DNA of 64,000 nt from contig NZ_RDFA01000005.1 in assembly GCF_004118325.1 (NCBI RefSeq), positions 186,001 through 250,000 of the forward strand, read 5' to 3'. The notes beneath the pieces were generated by a model. It had not been told where the DNA came from and searched no databases. It saw only the letters and a list, made by a program, of their open reading frames with translations. This document shows, one piece after another, positions 16,562-25,522 of the stretch. The translations under genes and the position numbers were made by a program. Within the stretch, counting starts at the first letter, position 1. Each line of letters opens with the position of its first letter. The DNA comes from Halorientalis pallida (GTDB lineage Archaea > Halobacteriota > Halobacteria > Halobacteriales > Haloarculaceae).

Positions 16562-16957
16562 ATGGCAACCAACGAGCGCCTTCGTCGGTATCTGTCCGAT
16601 GAGATGGGGAGCTGTCGCGATGATGATCTCGAACAGCGCGTAAACGAGCTCGAAACGCTCGATGAAGATGTCTCTGCAACGCTTGCGTCCGATATCGAAC
16701 TGTTATCCGCACTGTCGAACGATACCCGATACAAAATCGTCCGACTTCTTCATGCAGCCGATTCCGATCTCTGTGTCTGTGAGTTCGCGCCCCTGCTCGA
16801 CGTGAGTGATAGTGCGATCAGCCACGCACTCTCGAAACTCACGGACGCTGGTTTGATCAAGCGCCACAAAGACGGGAAGTGGCGGAAATACGAAACGACG
16901 AAGCGAGCGACTGCGCTGCTGGTCGCAATCGATGGGTCACGGTCTGTCGAGCAATAG
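16562..16957 (+). CDS. arsR: ArsR-family metalloregulator (divergent from arsD)
   Basis: 131-aa winged-helix repressor with the metal-sensing DLCVCEFAPLLDVSDSAISHA motif: two cysteines in CVC at the DNA-recognition region bind As(III). LLSALSNDTRYKIVRLLH is the canonical first helix and HKDGKWRKYE the wing. The ATG at 16562 is preferred to the upstream 16538 start because it follows a GAGGAG box and sits at the right distance from the TATA box. Likely controls both arsD-arsA and arsR-arsC. Confidence 0.92.
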   Translation: MATNERLRRYLSDEMGSCRDDDLEQRVNELETLDEDVSATLASDIELLSALSNDTRYKIVRLLHAADSDLCVCEFAPLLDVSDSAISHALSKLTDAGLIKRHKDGKWRKYETTKRATALLVAIDGSRSVEQ

Positions 16958-17045
16958 TCCGTTTCGGACCGCTATATTGGGAGCTATTGAGACACACATA
17001 GTTCACACACGAGCGATAAAACCAGTGTCGTTAGATAATACATCT

Positions 17046-17480
17046 ATGGTAGATGATTCGACGATGAAGTTCGGCTTCGTCTGTGTCCAGAACGCTGGCC
17101 GTAGTCAAATGTCGACGGCGTTCGCCGAGCGCGAGCGCGACCGTCGTGATCTCGAAAATAGTGTTGAGATCATTACTGGTGGGACGCATCCAGCCGACTC
17201 CGTCCACGAGGAGGTCGTGACGGTCATGAGTGAACTCGATATCGATCTCTCGGACCGGAAGCCGCGGGAAGTCTCGACGGCAGAACTCGAATCGTGCGAC
17301 GTTGTCGCGACCATGGGTTGTTCGACGCTCGAACTTGATGCCGAGGATGTCGACATTCGTGACTGGGCACTGGACGATCCCGACGGCGAGGATCTCGACC
17401 AGGTCCGTACAATCCGGGATGACATTGAACAGCGAGTGACGGACTTGTTCGACGAACTCGAAACTCGGCTCGTGAAGTGA
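17046..17480 (+). CDS. arsC: Low-molecular-weight phosphatase-type arsenate reductase ArsC
   Basis: 144 aa from the ATG at 17046 (17064 is an alternative). The P-loop of the low-molecular-weight tyrosine phosphatase fold is VCVQNAGRSQMS, with catalytic Cys near residue 12 and the RS pair; two further cysteines occur in ESCDVVATMGCS, suited to relaying the disulfide that forms after arsenate reduction. DPDGEDLDQVRTIRDDI supplies the conserved DP acid region. It lies 88 bp downstream of arsR. The arsA-D-R-C gene set matches that known on the Halobacterium pNRC100 replicon. Confidence 0.85.
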   Translation: MVDDSTMKFGFVCVQNAGRSQMSTAFAERERDRRDLENSVEIITGGTHPADSVHEEVVTVMSELDIDLSDRKPREVSTAELESCDVVATMGCSTLELDAEDVDIRDWALDDPDGEDLDQVRTIRDDIEQRVTDLFDELETRLVK

Positions 17481-17608
17481 ATGGATTCTGGAGAGTATGA
17501 CGCGTTACAGCTGGTTTTGAGAGGTTTAAACTTCTTAGTAGACTTTTGATTACAATCTATACCTGTCGAAGAAAGACACGCATCAAAAACCACCCTCCGA
17601 GATTGTGG

Positions 17609-19473
17609 GAAGTTGAGACTACAGTGGGTTTAGCGGGGCTGTAATGCGTGGTTTCGGCTGGTTCAGTGATCGGGAACTGGCTCAGATTGCTCTCCAAACG
17701 GCTATTCCTATTGGAAATCCAACTACATACGCGAATTTCGGCGGCTTCCGACAGCGTTGCCACTCAGACGCCGCGCTAACACGGGTAAAACCTCTCTCTA
17801 TCCGATTCCGGTTTCCTTCTTCAACAGCGTCAGCGTGTTGTCGGCCGTCACAATTGGCGAGTGTTCGTATTCACCAGTCAATTCGACCTGCACAAGCAGG
17901 TCCACCGCTCGCCAGATCGAGTACAGCAGACACGCGAACGCGAAGTAAAAGAACCGGAGACCGAAGTCTTTCGACGTCGTTGCGGCCATGAACCTCTTGA
18001 TCGATTTGTAGCCACTTTCGATCTCCCAGCGATAGCCGTACTCGGTAAGGAACCCACTACTGCGATTCGTCATAAACACCGAGTACTGCCGGTGATCCTC
18101 GTGCTCGGAGTCCTCTTTCCGACGGTAGATCAGCGTTGTCTCGTGCCATTCGTTCTTCCCGAGATGGAGCTTCCGGTCGGTTTCGTGTTGGTCCTGACCC
18201 CGTGGAGCAACCGCTTGGCCTGGGCTTTCTCGCTGGTCTGCATCCGTTTCGGGACGACGTACGAGAGCCCACGCTGACTGATCATCTCCAGAACGTGCTG
18301 ACTATCGAACTCCCGATCCATCAGCACGTTATCAACGAGAACCAGCTCCTCGGCAGAATCCAAGAGGTCTTTGACGATTTCTAAGCGGGACTCACCCTTC
18401 CGAACTGGCCGCGCGTCAAGGACGATCGGGACGGCGTTGCCGACTAATTGGACTGTCGCCCACTGGTAGGCGTACTCGTCAGTTTTCTCCTTCGTGCCGA
18501 TGATTTCGTCTTCGTGGCCCGTTCTATCGCCGGTGAAGGGGTCAGCTTCGGTGATATCGATTGCGACGATCCCGGCTCGGAAGAACTCCTCTGTCTCCGC
18601 GACTTCGCTCAGGAGCCTGTTGACGGCCTGTCGGTACATCTCGCGGATCTCCGCGATGGAGAGGTCACGAATGTGTTCTCGATGGGAATGACCTAACGGC
18701 GTTCGCTCACGAGTCGACTCGTAGGTGAAGCTACGAGCGCCCTCGTTAGCAGCCAGCCGCTCGCGAAGTCCGAGATACGTCTGTAAGTCCCAGTAGGCGT
18801 TCTCGTGAATCTCACAGCTGTCGCCACGATTCAGTGAGAACGCCGGGAAGACGACGTGACTGACGTGGTCCGTAACCGTTGCCGCTTCGTCAAGGACAGC
18901 TTGCTCGTCCAGATCTGATTCGTCCTCTTCGTCACCGTGAGATGGGAGGTGCCGTTCTGGTTCGCGCGGAACGGCGACATCTGCGTTCTGGGCTTTAACA
19001 AGTATGGTCCGCGCAGCTGTCTCGACTGTACCACGAAGCTCGGCAGTGAACCGTTCGTGCCAACTGCGCCATAGCGTTGATTGGTCCGGTACTGTTTCCA
19101 GACCCAATTGCTCGCAGAGTTCTGGACGACACTCGATATACTCAACGAGTGCTGTCTCATGCTCCCACCCGTGACACTCCATCAAGACAAACATGCGAAA
19201 GAGCGTATCCATTTCGTAGCGAGTCGACTCTGCGTAGCGGTCGTGCGCGTCGAATTCGAAATACGCTAGCGGGAGTACACAGACGAAGTTCTCGACCGAT
19301 TCGTGACAGTCATGTCTGAACCAGGTCTGCGAAACTGTTCGGATGTCGGACTCCACCCCGGCAAGTGAGCTTCGCTCGTACAACGGCGTCGTATCGTATA
19401 CTGGCCAGTCAGCGTGTGGTCGGTTTGCGATGCGCCGGAAGACACTCCGGCGAGACTCACAAGTTGCAGCCAC
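17609..19473 (-). mobile_element. IS element copy 1 (IS4-like DDE transposase), inactive
   Basis: About 1.87-kb IS in the minus orientation. The left boundary is set by sequence shared with copy 2 at 21790 and a relic at 48990 (GAAGTTGAGACTACAG, then TATAGCGG/ATGCGTGG-like blocks). The right boundary lies at or just before the transposase start, because sequences upstream of the two starts do not match. About 190 bp of conserved non-coding sequence follows the transposase stop in all copies. No convincing terminal inverted repeat was found. The encoded transposase is frameshifted. Confidence 0.7.
17798..19473 (-). pseudogene. IS4-like transposase, frameshifted (copy 1)
   Basis: Transposase of about 557 codons split into a 447-codon and a 94-codon frame. 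Comparison with copy 2 shows one missing base just after the KAQAKRLL block, near 18208; restoring it rejoins the frame into RKLHLG, IYRRKE and SVFMTNR. The DDE core is recognisable (DITEADPFTG, VLMDREFDS, and YRWEIESGYKSIKRFM with the catalytic Glu). The start is a GTG at 19473. The exact IS family cannot be fixed by eye; the Y-R-E-K signature places it with IS4-type enzymes. Confidence 0.8.
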
Positions 19474-19509
19474 TACAAAATACTAATTGGGATATTAGCA
19501 AGAAATTTG

Positions 19510-20142
19510 TCAAACGTGCTCGATTTGGATAGTAAACCCCCATGAGGTATTCTGGGTTGATTGAGCTGTACTTGTCGATATATCTATCAACGTTTTAAAT
19601 TGGTACGTGCCTGTGAGAAGACAACTCTCACTTTCGCCGTAAGCGAAAAGATTTAGCAGGCGAGTACTTCGTGAATTAGATGGAATCTCAGATTCCTGAT
19701 AAGTGGCTGCTTGGCCGACTCCGCCAGTGATTCGCCAGCAACCGGGTTCTGCGTTTCCATAGCCGGAATTTTCTGGGACGAGGACGTATTTTCCGGATTC
19801 GCTGAATGTATTTTCGAAATGCGCGTTTCTGATATCCCCCACTATCACAGGATCTTCCATAGTGTTGGGGAGAGTTGTTCTTAATTGAGGAGGATGATTT
19901 TCTGTAGCTAGAGGGTTAATAGCCTCCACATTTGGTTTGATTGGGAGATCTGTAGGAACTGTAATAGAAGTGATCGAGACATTCACACGACTACCGCCAG
20001 AAGTTGGATTATTATCTTTTTCCATACTTGTTGAGGTAGTAGTGGTTTCGGACTCCGATGGTGTCGTTTCTGACGCTAATTGAGTCGTACACCCGGCTGT
20101 GGCACTCATTCCGGCGAGTCCGAGGAATCGCCGCCGATTCAT
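19510..20142 (-). CDS. Tat-exported haloarchaeal lipoprotein, unknown function
   Basis: 210-aa protein from the ATG at 20142. The N-terminus MNRRRFLGLAGMSATAGC has a twin-arginine motif, hydrophobic core and lipobox Cys at 18; a Ser/Thr/Glu-rich linker follows. The remainder, about 160 residues, appears to be an extracellular beta-rich domain with two Cys residues (GCWRI and SCLLT) that could pair. Codon use is visibly AT-richer than flanking operons, suggesting recent transfer. It lies between the two IS copies, next to the winged-helix/PIN pair. I do not recognise the domain. Confidence 0.7.
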   Translation of the reverse strand: MNRRRFLGLAGMSATAGCTTQLASETTPSESETTTTSTSMEKDNNPTSGGSRVNVSITSITVPTDLPIKPNVEAINPLATENHPPQLRTTLPNTMEDPVIVGDIRNAHFENTFSESGKYVLVPENSGYGNAEPGCWRITGGVGQAATYQESEIPSNSRSTRLLNLFAYGESESCLLTGTYQFKTLIDISTSTAQSTQNTSWGFTIQIEHV

Positions 20143-20376
20143 ACGCGAAACATCCACCAACAGGACAAAACGCTTCGGGAAGGTCAAACAACGGTATGCC
20201 TAACTCTACTAATAGTTAATTCGCACATCTACTTAATGGTCGTTGTGAGCGTGGGTGGCGTGTAATTAAGGTGCGTATCAAAACCATCCTCCGCAATTGT
20301 GCCCGGTTGTGAACACTACTGCGGCCCGTATCCGTGGCAAACGTTTATGGTTTCCAGTTTCGTAACTCTATACAAG

Positions 20377-21000
20377 ATGAGCTACGATACAGAGCACGTG
20401 CGAAACGCGGGGGACACTCCGGGAACAATCACTGGTATCCCGACGTTCGCTGAATTACTTGAAAACCCGTCCCTCGCGGACCTCTATACATCGATTAGAC
20501 AGGCAGGGACTGCAACAGGTCCCGAACTCGTCGAAACAATGACGGTCTCCAAAAAGACGGTGTACGGCTACCTCCATAAACTGGAGCAAGCAGGCCTGAT
20601 CAGCAAAGTTGGTGACGAGACCGGAACTGCCGTATACACCGCTCAGGAGTTCGAACTAACGTTGACGGTTCGTGAGACGGAAGTCTCGATCACTCCCAAG
20701 ATCATCGAGGTAATCGCCCAGAAGAACGAGTACCCAGCGATCGAACGAGTCCTCGAAGACCACGGAATCGTCACGTTCGCGCTCGCATACGATCTCGTGA
20801 ACGCACACAGTGAGGGCGATGTCACAATCCGGCAAATCGCGAGCCTCACAGATTTGTCTCCTGGAACTACGTATGACCTCGTCGAAGCGCTCTATTCAAT
20901 CCTCAATCTCGGTGATGACGGTTCGACCCCGACGACGTACACACCGGATGAGTTCGATGCGGACGAGGACGATCTCCTCGGGGAATACGTCGATAAGTGA
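20377..21000 (+). CDS. Winged-helix protein, probable antitoxin partner of the PIN protein
   Basis: 207-aa protein with two winged-helix-like modules: residues about 30-85 (GPELVETMTVSKKTVYGYLHKLEQAGLI is a clear helix-turn-helix with wing) and residues about 115-190 (VTIRQIASLTDLSPGTTYDLVEALYSI). An acidic tail ends the protein. The ATG at 20377 is chosen since the upstream extension is non-conserved in character. Its stop overlaps the GTG start of the PIN gene (GTGA), the coupling usual for antitoxin-toxin pairs. It probably represses its own promoter and may neutralise the PIN nuclease. Confidence 0.75.
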   Translation: MSYDTEHVRNAGDTPGTITGIPTFAELLENPSLADLYTSIRQAGTATGPELVETMTVSKKTVYGYLHKLEQAGLISKVGDETGTAVYTAQEFELTLTVRETEVSITPKIIEVIAQKNEYPAIERVLEDHGIVTFALAYDLVNAHSEGDVTIRQIASLTDLSPGTTYDLVEALYSILNLGDDGSTPTTYTPDEFDADEDDLLGEYVDK

Positions 21001-21569
21001 ACCGAGCGAGGATGTATACGGCGAACATTGCAGACACGGTGATGTTTCGGAACTTGGGGAAGCAACCCAGTTCACACCTACAATCGCTCAAGAGTGCCGT
21101 AGAGGAGGCTGGAACGGAAATTTGGGTGCCAGCAGCGGTCTACCACGAGTTGGCGGATGCCGGGAGTGCCGACTCACCGACGAACCCGTACCTCGATACG
21201 GCTATCGAAGAAGGATGGCTTCGGGTAGCCCCACCGCTCCCAGGTGATCGTACAGAGGGATTCGATAATAGCGCTGGACCGGTAGAGAAAGCACGGTTCG
21301 TTGCAGATAGGTTTCTCAACCAGCAGAGCAAGTATCCAGAGACGAACAACTGGCAGGATGCGGCGTTGGTCGCGTTGGCAGTTCGATTATTCGATGCGAA
21401 TGCTCGAATCCGTGTGATCACCCACACAGCGGACGAAAATCTGGCAAAGGCGTGCGCTCGTATTCCTCCCGAATTCGGATACTACGACATCAAGTCCCGA
21501 TACTACAACCCACCCCAAACCGCGAAGGTTGAGTTTCCAACCGTAGGCCAGCTCACGTGGAATGAGTAG
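20997..21569 (+). CDS. PIN-domain nuclease-like protein (toxin candidate)
   Basis: 190-aa protein with PIN-like layout: an N-terminal acidic residue (ANIADTVMF), a conserved Glu in PAAVYHELAD, the pair of acidic residues in NWQDAALVALAVRL, and a late THTADENLAKA segment. These are the positions at which PIN (VapC-type) RNases bind metal. Start is a GTG at 20997 overlapping the upstream winged-helix gene; ATG 21012 is an alternative. Gene order antitoxin then toxin and the overlap suggest a type II toxin-antitoxin module. Target RNA unknown. Confidence 0.72.
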   Translation: MNRARMYTANIADTVMFRNLGKQPSSHLQSLKSAVEEAGTEIWVPAAVYHELADAGSADSPTNPYLDTAIEEGWLRVAPPLPGDRTEGFDNSAGPVEKARFVADRFLNQQSKYPETNNWQDAALVALAVRLFDANARIRVITHTADENLAKACARIPPEFGYYDIKSRYYNPPQTAKVEFPTVGQLTWNE

Positions 21570-21589
21570 CGAACATTTCGGCAGTTGGA

Positions 21590-21665
21590 CCAGATCAGCA
21601 CGCCCATTCGCGATTTTAATCTCACCGTCAGCGCGATGTACTGGTCGCTGTGGAATGAGTCGCCC
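21590..21665 (-). pseudogene. Fragment of a MazF-like toxin gene
   Basis: Reading leftward, the fragment encodes DSFHSDQYIALTV, which matches FHGEQYIALTL in the MazF/PemK-like pseudogene at 49239-49590. Only about 20 codons are recognisable and no full frame exists. Like that module it lies beside the same IS family and beside the same 35-bp repeat (21745-21780), so both loci seem to derive from one ancestral cassette. Confidence 0.45.
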
Positions 21666-21744
21666 TCCCGGCTTATCTGTGGTTAGGAGTAAAATCGACA
21701 AAATGTGAAGGAGTACCTCGTCCATCGCCACAAAGCGGTCCGGG

Positions 21745-21780
21745 AACCGTATGCATTGAGACGATCAGTCTCACCTACTG
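21745..21780. repeat. 35-bp dispersed repeat, copy a
   Basis: Core TATGCATTGAGA, a few bases, CAGTCTCA, C/A, CTACTG. Two other copies are at 48944-48978 and 50081-50116 in the same orientation. The TGAGA and TCTCA parts form a short inverted repeat. Here and at copy b the repeat lies about 10 bp from the left end of the IS4-like element. Confidence 0.6.
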
Positions 21781-21789
21781 TCGCAATTG

Positions 21790-23657
21790 GAAGTTGAGAC
21801 TACAGCAGGTATAGCGGGCCTGTAATGCGTGGAATCGGCCGAATCGAAAAGGAGAATCTGCTTCAGATCGCTTTCTGAACGACCGTTCCTGTTTTGCAGG
21901 CAACTATTCCAGCGGATTTCCGAGACTCTGGATAGTGTCGCCACTCAGACGCTGCGCTCTCACGGAGAGAGGCCCCCTCGCTATCCGATTCCCGTTTCCT
22001 TCTTTACCAGCGTCAGCGTGTTATCAGCCGTCACGATCGGCGAGTGTTCGTACTCGCCGGTCAACTGTACCTGCACAAGCAAATCAACTGCCCGCCAGAT
22101 CGAGTACAGAAGACACGCAAACGCGAAGTAGAAGAACCGCAGGCCGAAATGCTTCGAGGTCGTCGCACCCATGAACCGCTTGATCGATTTGTAGCCGCTC
22201 TCAATCTCCCACCGATAGCCGTACTCGGGAAGGAGCCCACTCTTTCGATTCGTCATGAACACCGAATACTGCTGATGATCGGTGTGCTCGGAGTTCTCTT
22301 TCCGTCGGTAGATGAGCGTCGTCGAGTGCCACTCGTTGTCACCGAGATGCAGTTTTCGATCAGTCTCGTACCGGTCCTTTCCCCGCTTGAGAAGACGCTT
22401 GGCCTGGGCTTTCTCGCTGGTCCGCATCCGTTTGGGCACCACGTAGGACAGACCGCGTTGACTCAGCATCTCCAGGATGTGCTGGCTGTCGAACTCACGA
22501 TCCATCAGTACGTTATCGACATGAACAGCTGCCTCTGCCGAGTCCAAGAGGTCCTCGACGATCTCCTTGCGCGTATCGCCTTTCCGGACTGGGCGCGCAT
22601 CAAGGACTATTGGAACAGCGTTCCCAACCAGCTGGACCGTCGCCCACTGGTAGGCGTACTCGTCCGTTTTCTCCTTCGTCCCGATAATCTCGTCTTCGTG
22701 ACCCGCACGGTCGCCAGTGAACGGGTCAGATTCGGTAATATCGATCGCGACGATGCCGGCTCGGAAGAACTCCTCTGTCTCTGCGACACGGTGCAAGAGT
22801 CGGCAGACTGCCTGTCGATACATCTCCCGAATCTGCTCAATGGAGAGATCACGGACGTGCTCGCGATGGGCGTGGCCGAGCGGAGTCAGCTCCCGATTGG
22901 ACTCGTGAATGAAACTCCGAGCGCCCTCATTGGCGGCTAAATTCTCACGGAGTCCGAGGTACGTTTGGAGATCCCAGTAGGCGTTTTCGTGGATCTCACA
23001 CCGCTCGCCCCGGTCCAATGAGAACGCTGGGAATACAACGTCGCTGACGCGATTAGTGACGGTCTCGGCCTGCTCTAATACGGTCTAGTCGGATGAGTCC
23101 GATTCTGTATCCTCAGTATCGTATCTGCGGCTCTGTCGGTCTGGCTCACGCGGAACAGAAACACCCGCGTTTTGGGCTTTGATGAGTATGGTTCGCGCTG
23201 CTGTCTCGACGGTGTCTTGAAGTTCAGCCGTGAACCGATGGTGCCAGCTGCGCCACAGCGTGGATTGGTTCGGCATCGAGTTCAGCCCGATCTGTTCGCA
23301 GAAATCGGGGTGCTGGGTGAGGTATTCGACGAGGGCAGTCTCGTGATCCCAGCCATGGCATTCTTTCAGCAGGAACAGGCGAAACAGCGTTGCCATCTCG
23401 TAGCTCGTCGAGCCTGCATATCGGCCGTGGGCATCGAATTGGACGTATGCCAGCGGCACTGCGCGGACGAATTGATCAACACCATTGTGATCGTCATGCT
23501 GGAACCAGGGTTCCGCAACGAGGCGAACATCCGATTCCAGCGCGGGGAGTGACGTGCGTTCGAACAGCGGGCTCGACTCGTACGTGGGCCACTCAGCATA
23601 GGATAGCTGGGCGATCTGCCGGAAGACAGTGCGGCGAGACTCACGTGTTGGGGCCAC
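21790..23657 (-). mobile_element. IS element copy 2 (IS4-like DDE transposase), inactive
   Basis: 1.87-kb copy of the element seen at 17609, in the same orientation and about 2.3 kb away, with the same conserved left end (GAAGTTGAGACTACAG) and about 190 bp of non-coding sequence after the transposase stop. The copies differ at many positions, so they are old or arrived separately. Together they bracket a lipoprotein gene and the winged-helix/PIN pair like the arms of a composite transposon. Confidence 0.72.
21981..23657 (-). pseudogene. IS4-like transposase with in-frame stop (copy 2)
   Basis: 558-codon frame from a GTG at 23657, interrupted by a single TAG at 23085-23087. The residues on either side (ESDSSD, then TVLEQAETVTNRV) align with copy 1 ESDLDEQAVLDEAATV, so a Gln-type codon (CAG) probably became TAG. 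Both halves are in the same reading frame and otherwise intact, including DITESDPFTG, VLMDREFDS and YRWEIESGYKSIKRFM. Without suppression the N-terminal 190 residues lack all catalytic residues. Confidence 0.82.
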
Positions 23658-24174
23658 AAAGGGACGGTGCCAACGACACGCTCAAGTATTCGTCTAACTG
23701 CTCAGTGCAGGGCAAGCACATACCAAGCCAAGCGACCACTTCTCAGAAGTTTGGTAGAAAGGCCGTGCAAGATATAGAGGTTCTATGCAGCATACCTTTG
23801 CCGACTGTTCAACCTCTGTCAGAAATACGGTGACCGACCGAGAGACTGTGTTCTCTTTACGTTGGTCGGGGCCTCATCAATTCCCGGGCTGGACATGGTT
23901 ATTAGCTGGCTACAGTGAATCAGTATTCACAGTCTTGATAATATAGTACAAGTTATCGCAGACAATGTGGCTCAAATCGTTTACCATCTCCATTCGTGGT
24001 CTGGGTCACAGGCCGCCAATTCGTAGTGTTTGAATTATCTTTTATAAATCCTCTCTCCAATAAAGAGTCATATATGGTTATTTTAACAGCACAAATCCCA
24101 GAATGTCAAACCATCATAATGACCTCAACACGGAATCGAAATTTATTATATAGTGCAGTTCAAACAATTCTAAT
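23658..24174. other. Intergenic region, no recognisable gene
   Basis: 517 bp without a convincing coding frame on either strand. The right part is AT-rich and ends with the promoter of the DsrE-like gene: TTTATTATATA at 24142-24152 is a strong TATA-like box 23-33 bp before the ATG at 24175, implying a leaderless transcript. The left part is the junction of IS copy 2. Nothing else could be recognised. Confidence 0.6.
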
Positions 24175-24546
24175 ATGGAAACAACCGACTTTGTCACGAC
24201 GTTGTTTCACGAACGCAATGATCCGGATAAGGTAACGGTGGCCTTCACTATGGCCCTCAAAGCAGTGAAAAAGGGGCATTCAGCCACTGTGATTCTAATG
24301 GCTGACGGGGTGCATCTTGGGAAGCCAGGCCATGCCGATGGGTTGAATATCGGAGAGCCGTTTCGTCCGGTTCCAGATCTGATGGAAGACTATCTCGAGG
24401 CCGGCGGTAGAGTCGCCGTCTGCGGAGCATGTATGGAACACAATGGCTTGAGTGAGGCTGACATTGATGAGAGATTTACTATCGTTGATGCGGATGAGAC
24501 AATCGAACTAACCATGGATGCCCAGGGCGGTCTACAGATCACGTAA
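24175..24546 (+). CDS. DsrE/DsrF-like family protein
   Basis: 123-aa protein of the DsrE-like fold (small alpha/beta proteins that often carry a persulfide-accepting Cys). The TVAFTMALKAVKKGHSATVILMADGVH segment is the typical first beta-alpha-beta unit, and the cysteine-containing VAVCGACMEHNGLSEADI supplies two Cys in C-x2-C, the second at the usual active position. A leaderless promoter lies directly upstream. Possible roles are sulfur relay or thiol chemistry; there is no adjacent sulfur-metabolism gene to refine this. Confidence 0.8.
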   Translation: METTDFVTTLFHERNDPDKVTVAFTMALKAVKKGHSATVILMADGVHLGKPGHADGLNIGEPFRPVPDLMEDYLEAGGRVAVCGACMEHNGLSEADIDERFTIVDADETIELTMDAQGGLQIT

Positions 24547-24937
24547 ATAGAAGTAGTATCCATTTTGTGTATACTCAGTTCGTATCGATTCAAGAGCCGG
24601 ACATCGGATGGATTTGTCTAAGATGTGCGCATCCCATCTTGCACCGGCACTCCCGTTTTATATATTTCCTGCCAGTAATCGCGTGACCGACTCAGAGGCT
24701 GAAGTCAACAGTCAGCCATCGCTGATTCCGTGCCAATCCAGATGCAGCAGCCCGTCAGTAGAACTGCGAATGCAGTACGCCGCACATCAAAGCCAGGACC
24801 GCCTGACTCGGCCAAGACAATAGATACTGGTGGAGGAATACTCTCGAAATTCCAGGAAATAAAACGTTGCGACGAAAACAGGCTTTTGAAGACGATAATA
24901 TATCTTTACATTCCCACAACCCACATTGGTTAATGCA
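24547..24937. other. Intergenic region, no recognisable gene
   Basis: 391 bp, AT-rich, with no conserved frame. TTTTATATATTT at 24655-24666 and GATAATATATC near 24894-24904 are TATA-like. The second is about 35-45 bp before the next gene and could be its promoter. No repeats or RNA-like fold were recognised. Confidence 0.5.
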
Positions 24938-25168
24938 ATGGTAGTAGAAACAGCAGAGCTACAATCGGAACTCGAAGCAAAGGGAGAACTGATGCTCGCA
25001 GTCTCAGAATTCGACGAACCACTGGAGATGCATCTCCATGATACGGAGATTGAAGAGGGTGTCATCACGATCGAATTGACCGATGGTGTCCTCACGTTCG
25101 ATGTCGATGAAGTGGTGGCCTTCTGGCACCACACACACTCGCTCGCAGATTTCGGATTGGAGGACTGA
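24938..25168 (+). CDS. Small acidic protein, unknown function
   Basis: 76 aa from the ATG at 24938 (a TTG start at 24926 would add four residues). It is acidic, beta-rich in pattern (alternating hydrophobics in DGVLTFDVDEVVAFW) and ends HHTHSLADFGLED. There is no cysteine, signal peptide or membrane segment. A TATA-like ATAATATATC lies about 35-45 bp upstream. I do not recognise the family; codon use and acidity look like a genuine haloarchaeal gene. Confidence 0.6.
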   Translation: MVVETAELQSELEAKGELMLAVSEFDEPLEMHLHDTEIEEGVITIELTDGVLTFDVDEVVAFWHHTHSLADFGLED

Positions 25169-25405
25169 TCTCGGCGGTCGGTGAGTTACAGTCCGGCAGA
25201 TTCAGTGTAAAGCCAAATAATCAGCACACTACGCATCCAGATGTGGTGTGCCGGTCTATTGACGACTGGCAAATGAGGAACCGACCTGAGCGTGCTGACT
25301 CCATCCCCTCCGTTCAGCAACTCCCGTCTGACAGATACTGCGCAACCCACGTTCTGGACTGCCTCAGCGCTTGCCCGCACTGTCAGAATCCAACAACGCC
25401 ATCTC

Positions 25406-25446
25406 TTAACCAACACAACCACCATGACCTGCCGTGTGTTGGTTAA
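25406..25446. repeat. Perfect 11-bp inverted repeat TTAACCAACAC/GTGTTGGTTAA, copy a
   Basis: Arms at 25406-25416 and 25436-25446 with a 19-bp spacer. A second inverted repeat with the same TTAACCAAC core lies at 26851-26895. The ATG of the small frame at 25424 is inside the spacer, so the repeat could be an operator overlapping a start site or a plasmid replication or partition site. No function is proven. Confidence 0.55.
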
Positions 25447-25522
25447 CAGGGTGAGCCGACGGCAGACGCGCCGGCTCTTCGAGACGCTCGGTGACGCCTG
25501 GAACAACGGAGTGAACGTGTGA
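25424..25522 (+). CDS. Very small basic protein (32 aa), uncertain
   Basis: ATG at 25424 opens a 32-codon frame (MTCRVLVNRVSRRQTRRL, then FETLGDAWNNGVNV) whose TGA overlaps the ATG of the next gene (TGATG). Coupling to the downstream frame is the main support. It is basic, which is unusual among haloarchaeal proteins and suits a nucleic-acid-binding peptide. The start lies within a perfect inverted repeat. It may be a chance frame. Confidence 0.3.
   Translation: MTCRVLVNRVSRRQTRRLFETLGDAWNNGVNV

Noticed and set aside
21387-21731. 114-codon minus frame over the end of the PIN gene
   Set aside because: Antisense to the PIN gene for much of its length, and the part outside it is only a MazF-like fragment.
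23085-23087. TAG in the transposase as a pyrrolysine codon
   Set aside because: The aligned residue in copy 1 is Gln-like, no PYLIS-like or pyl genes are visible, and simple CAG to TAG mutation in a dead IS explains it.
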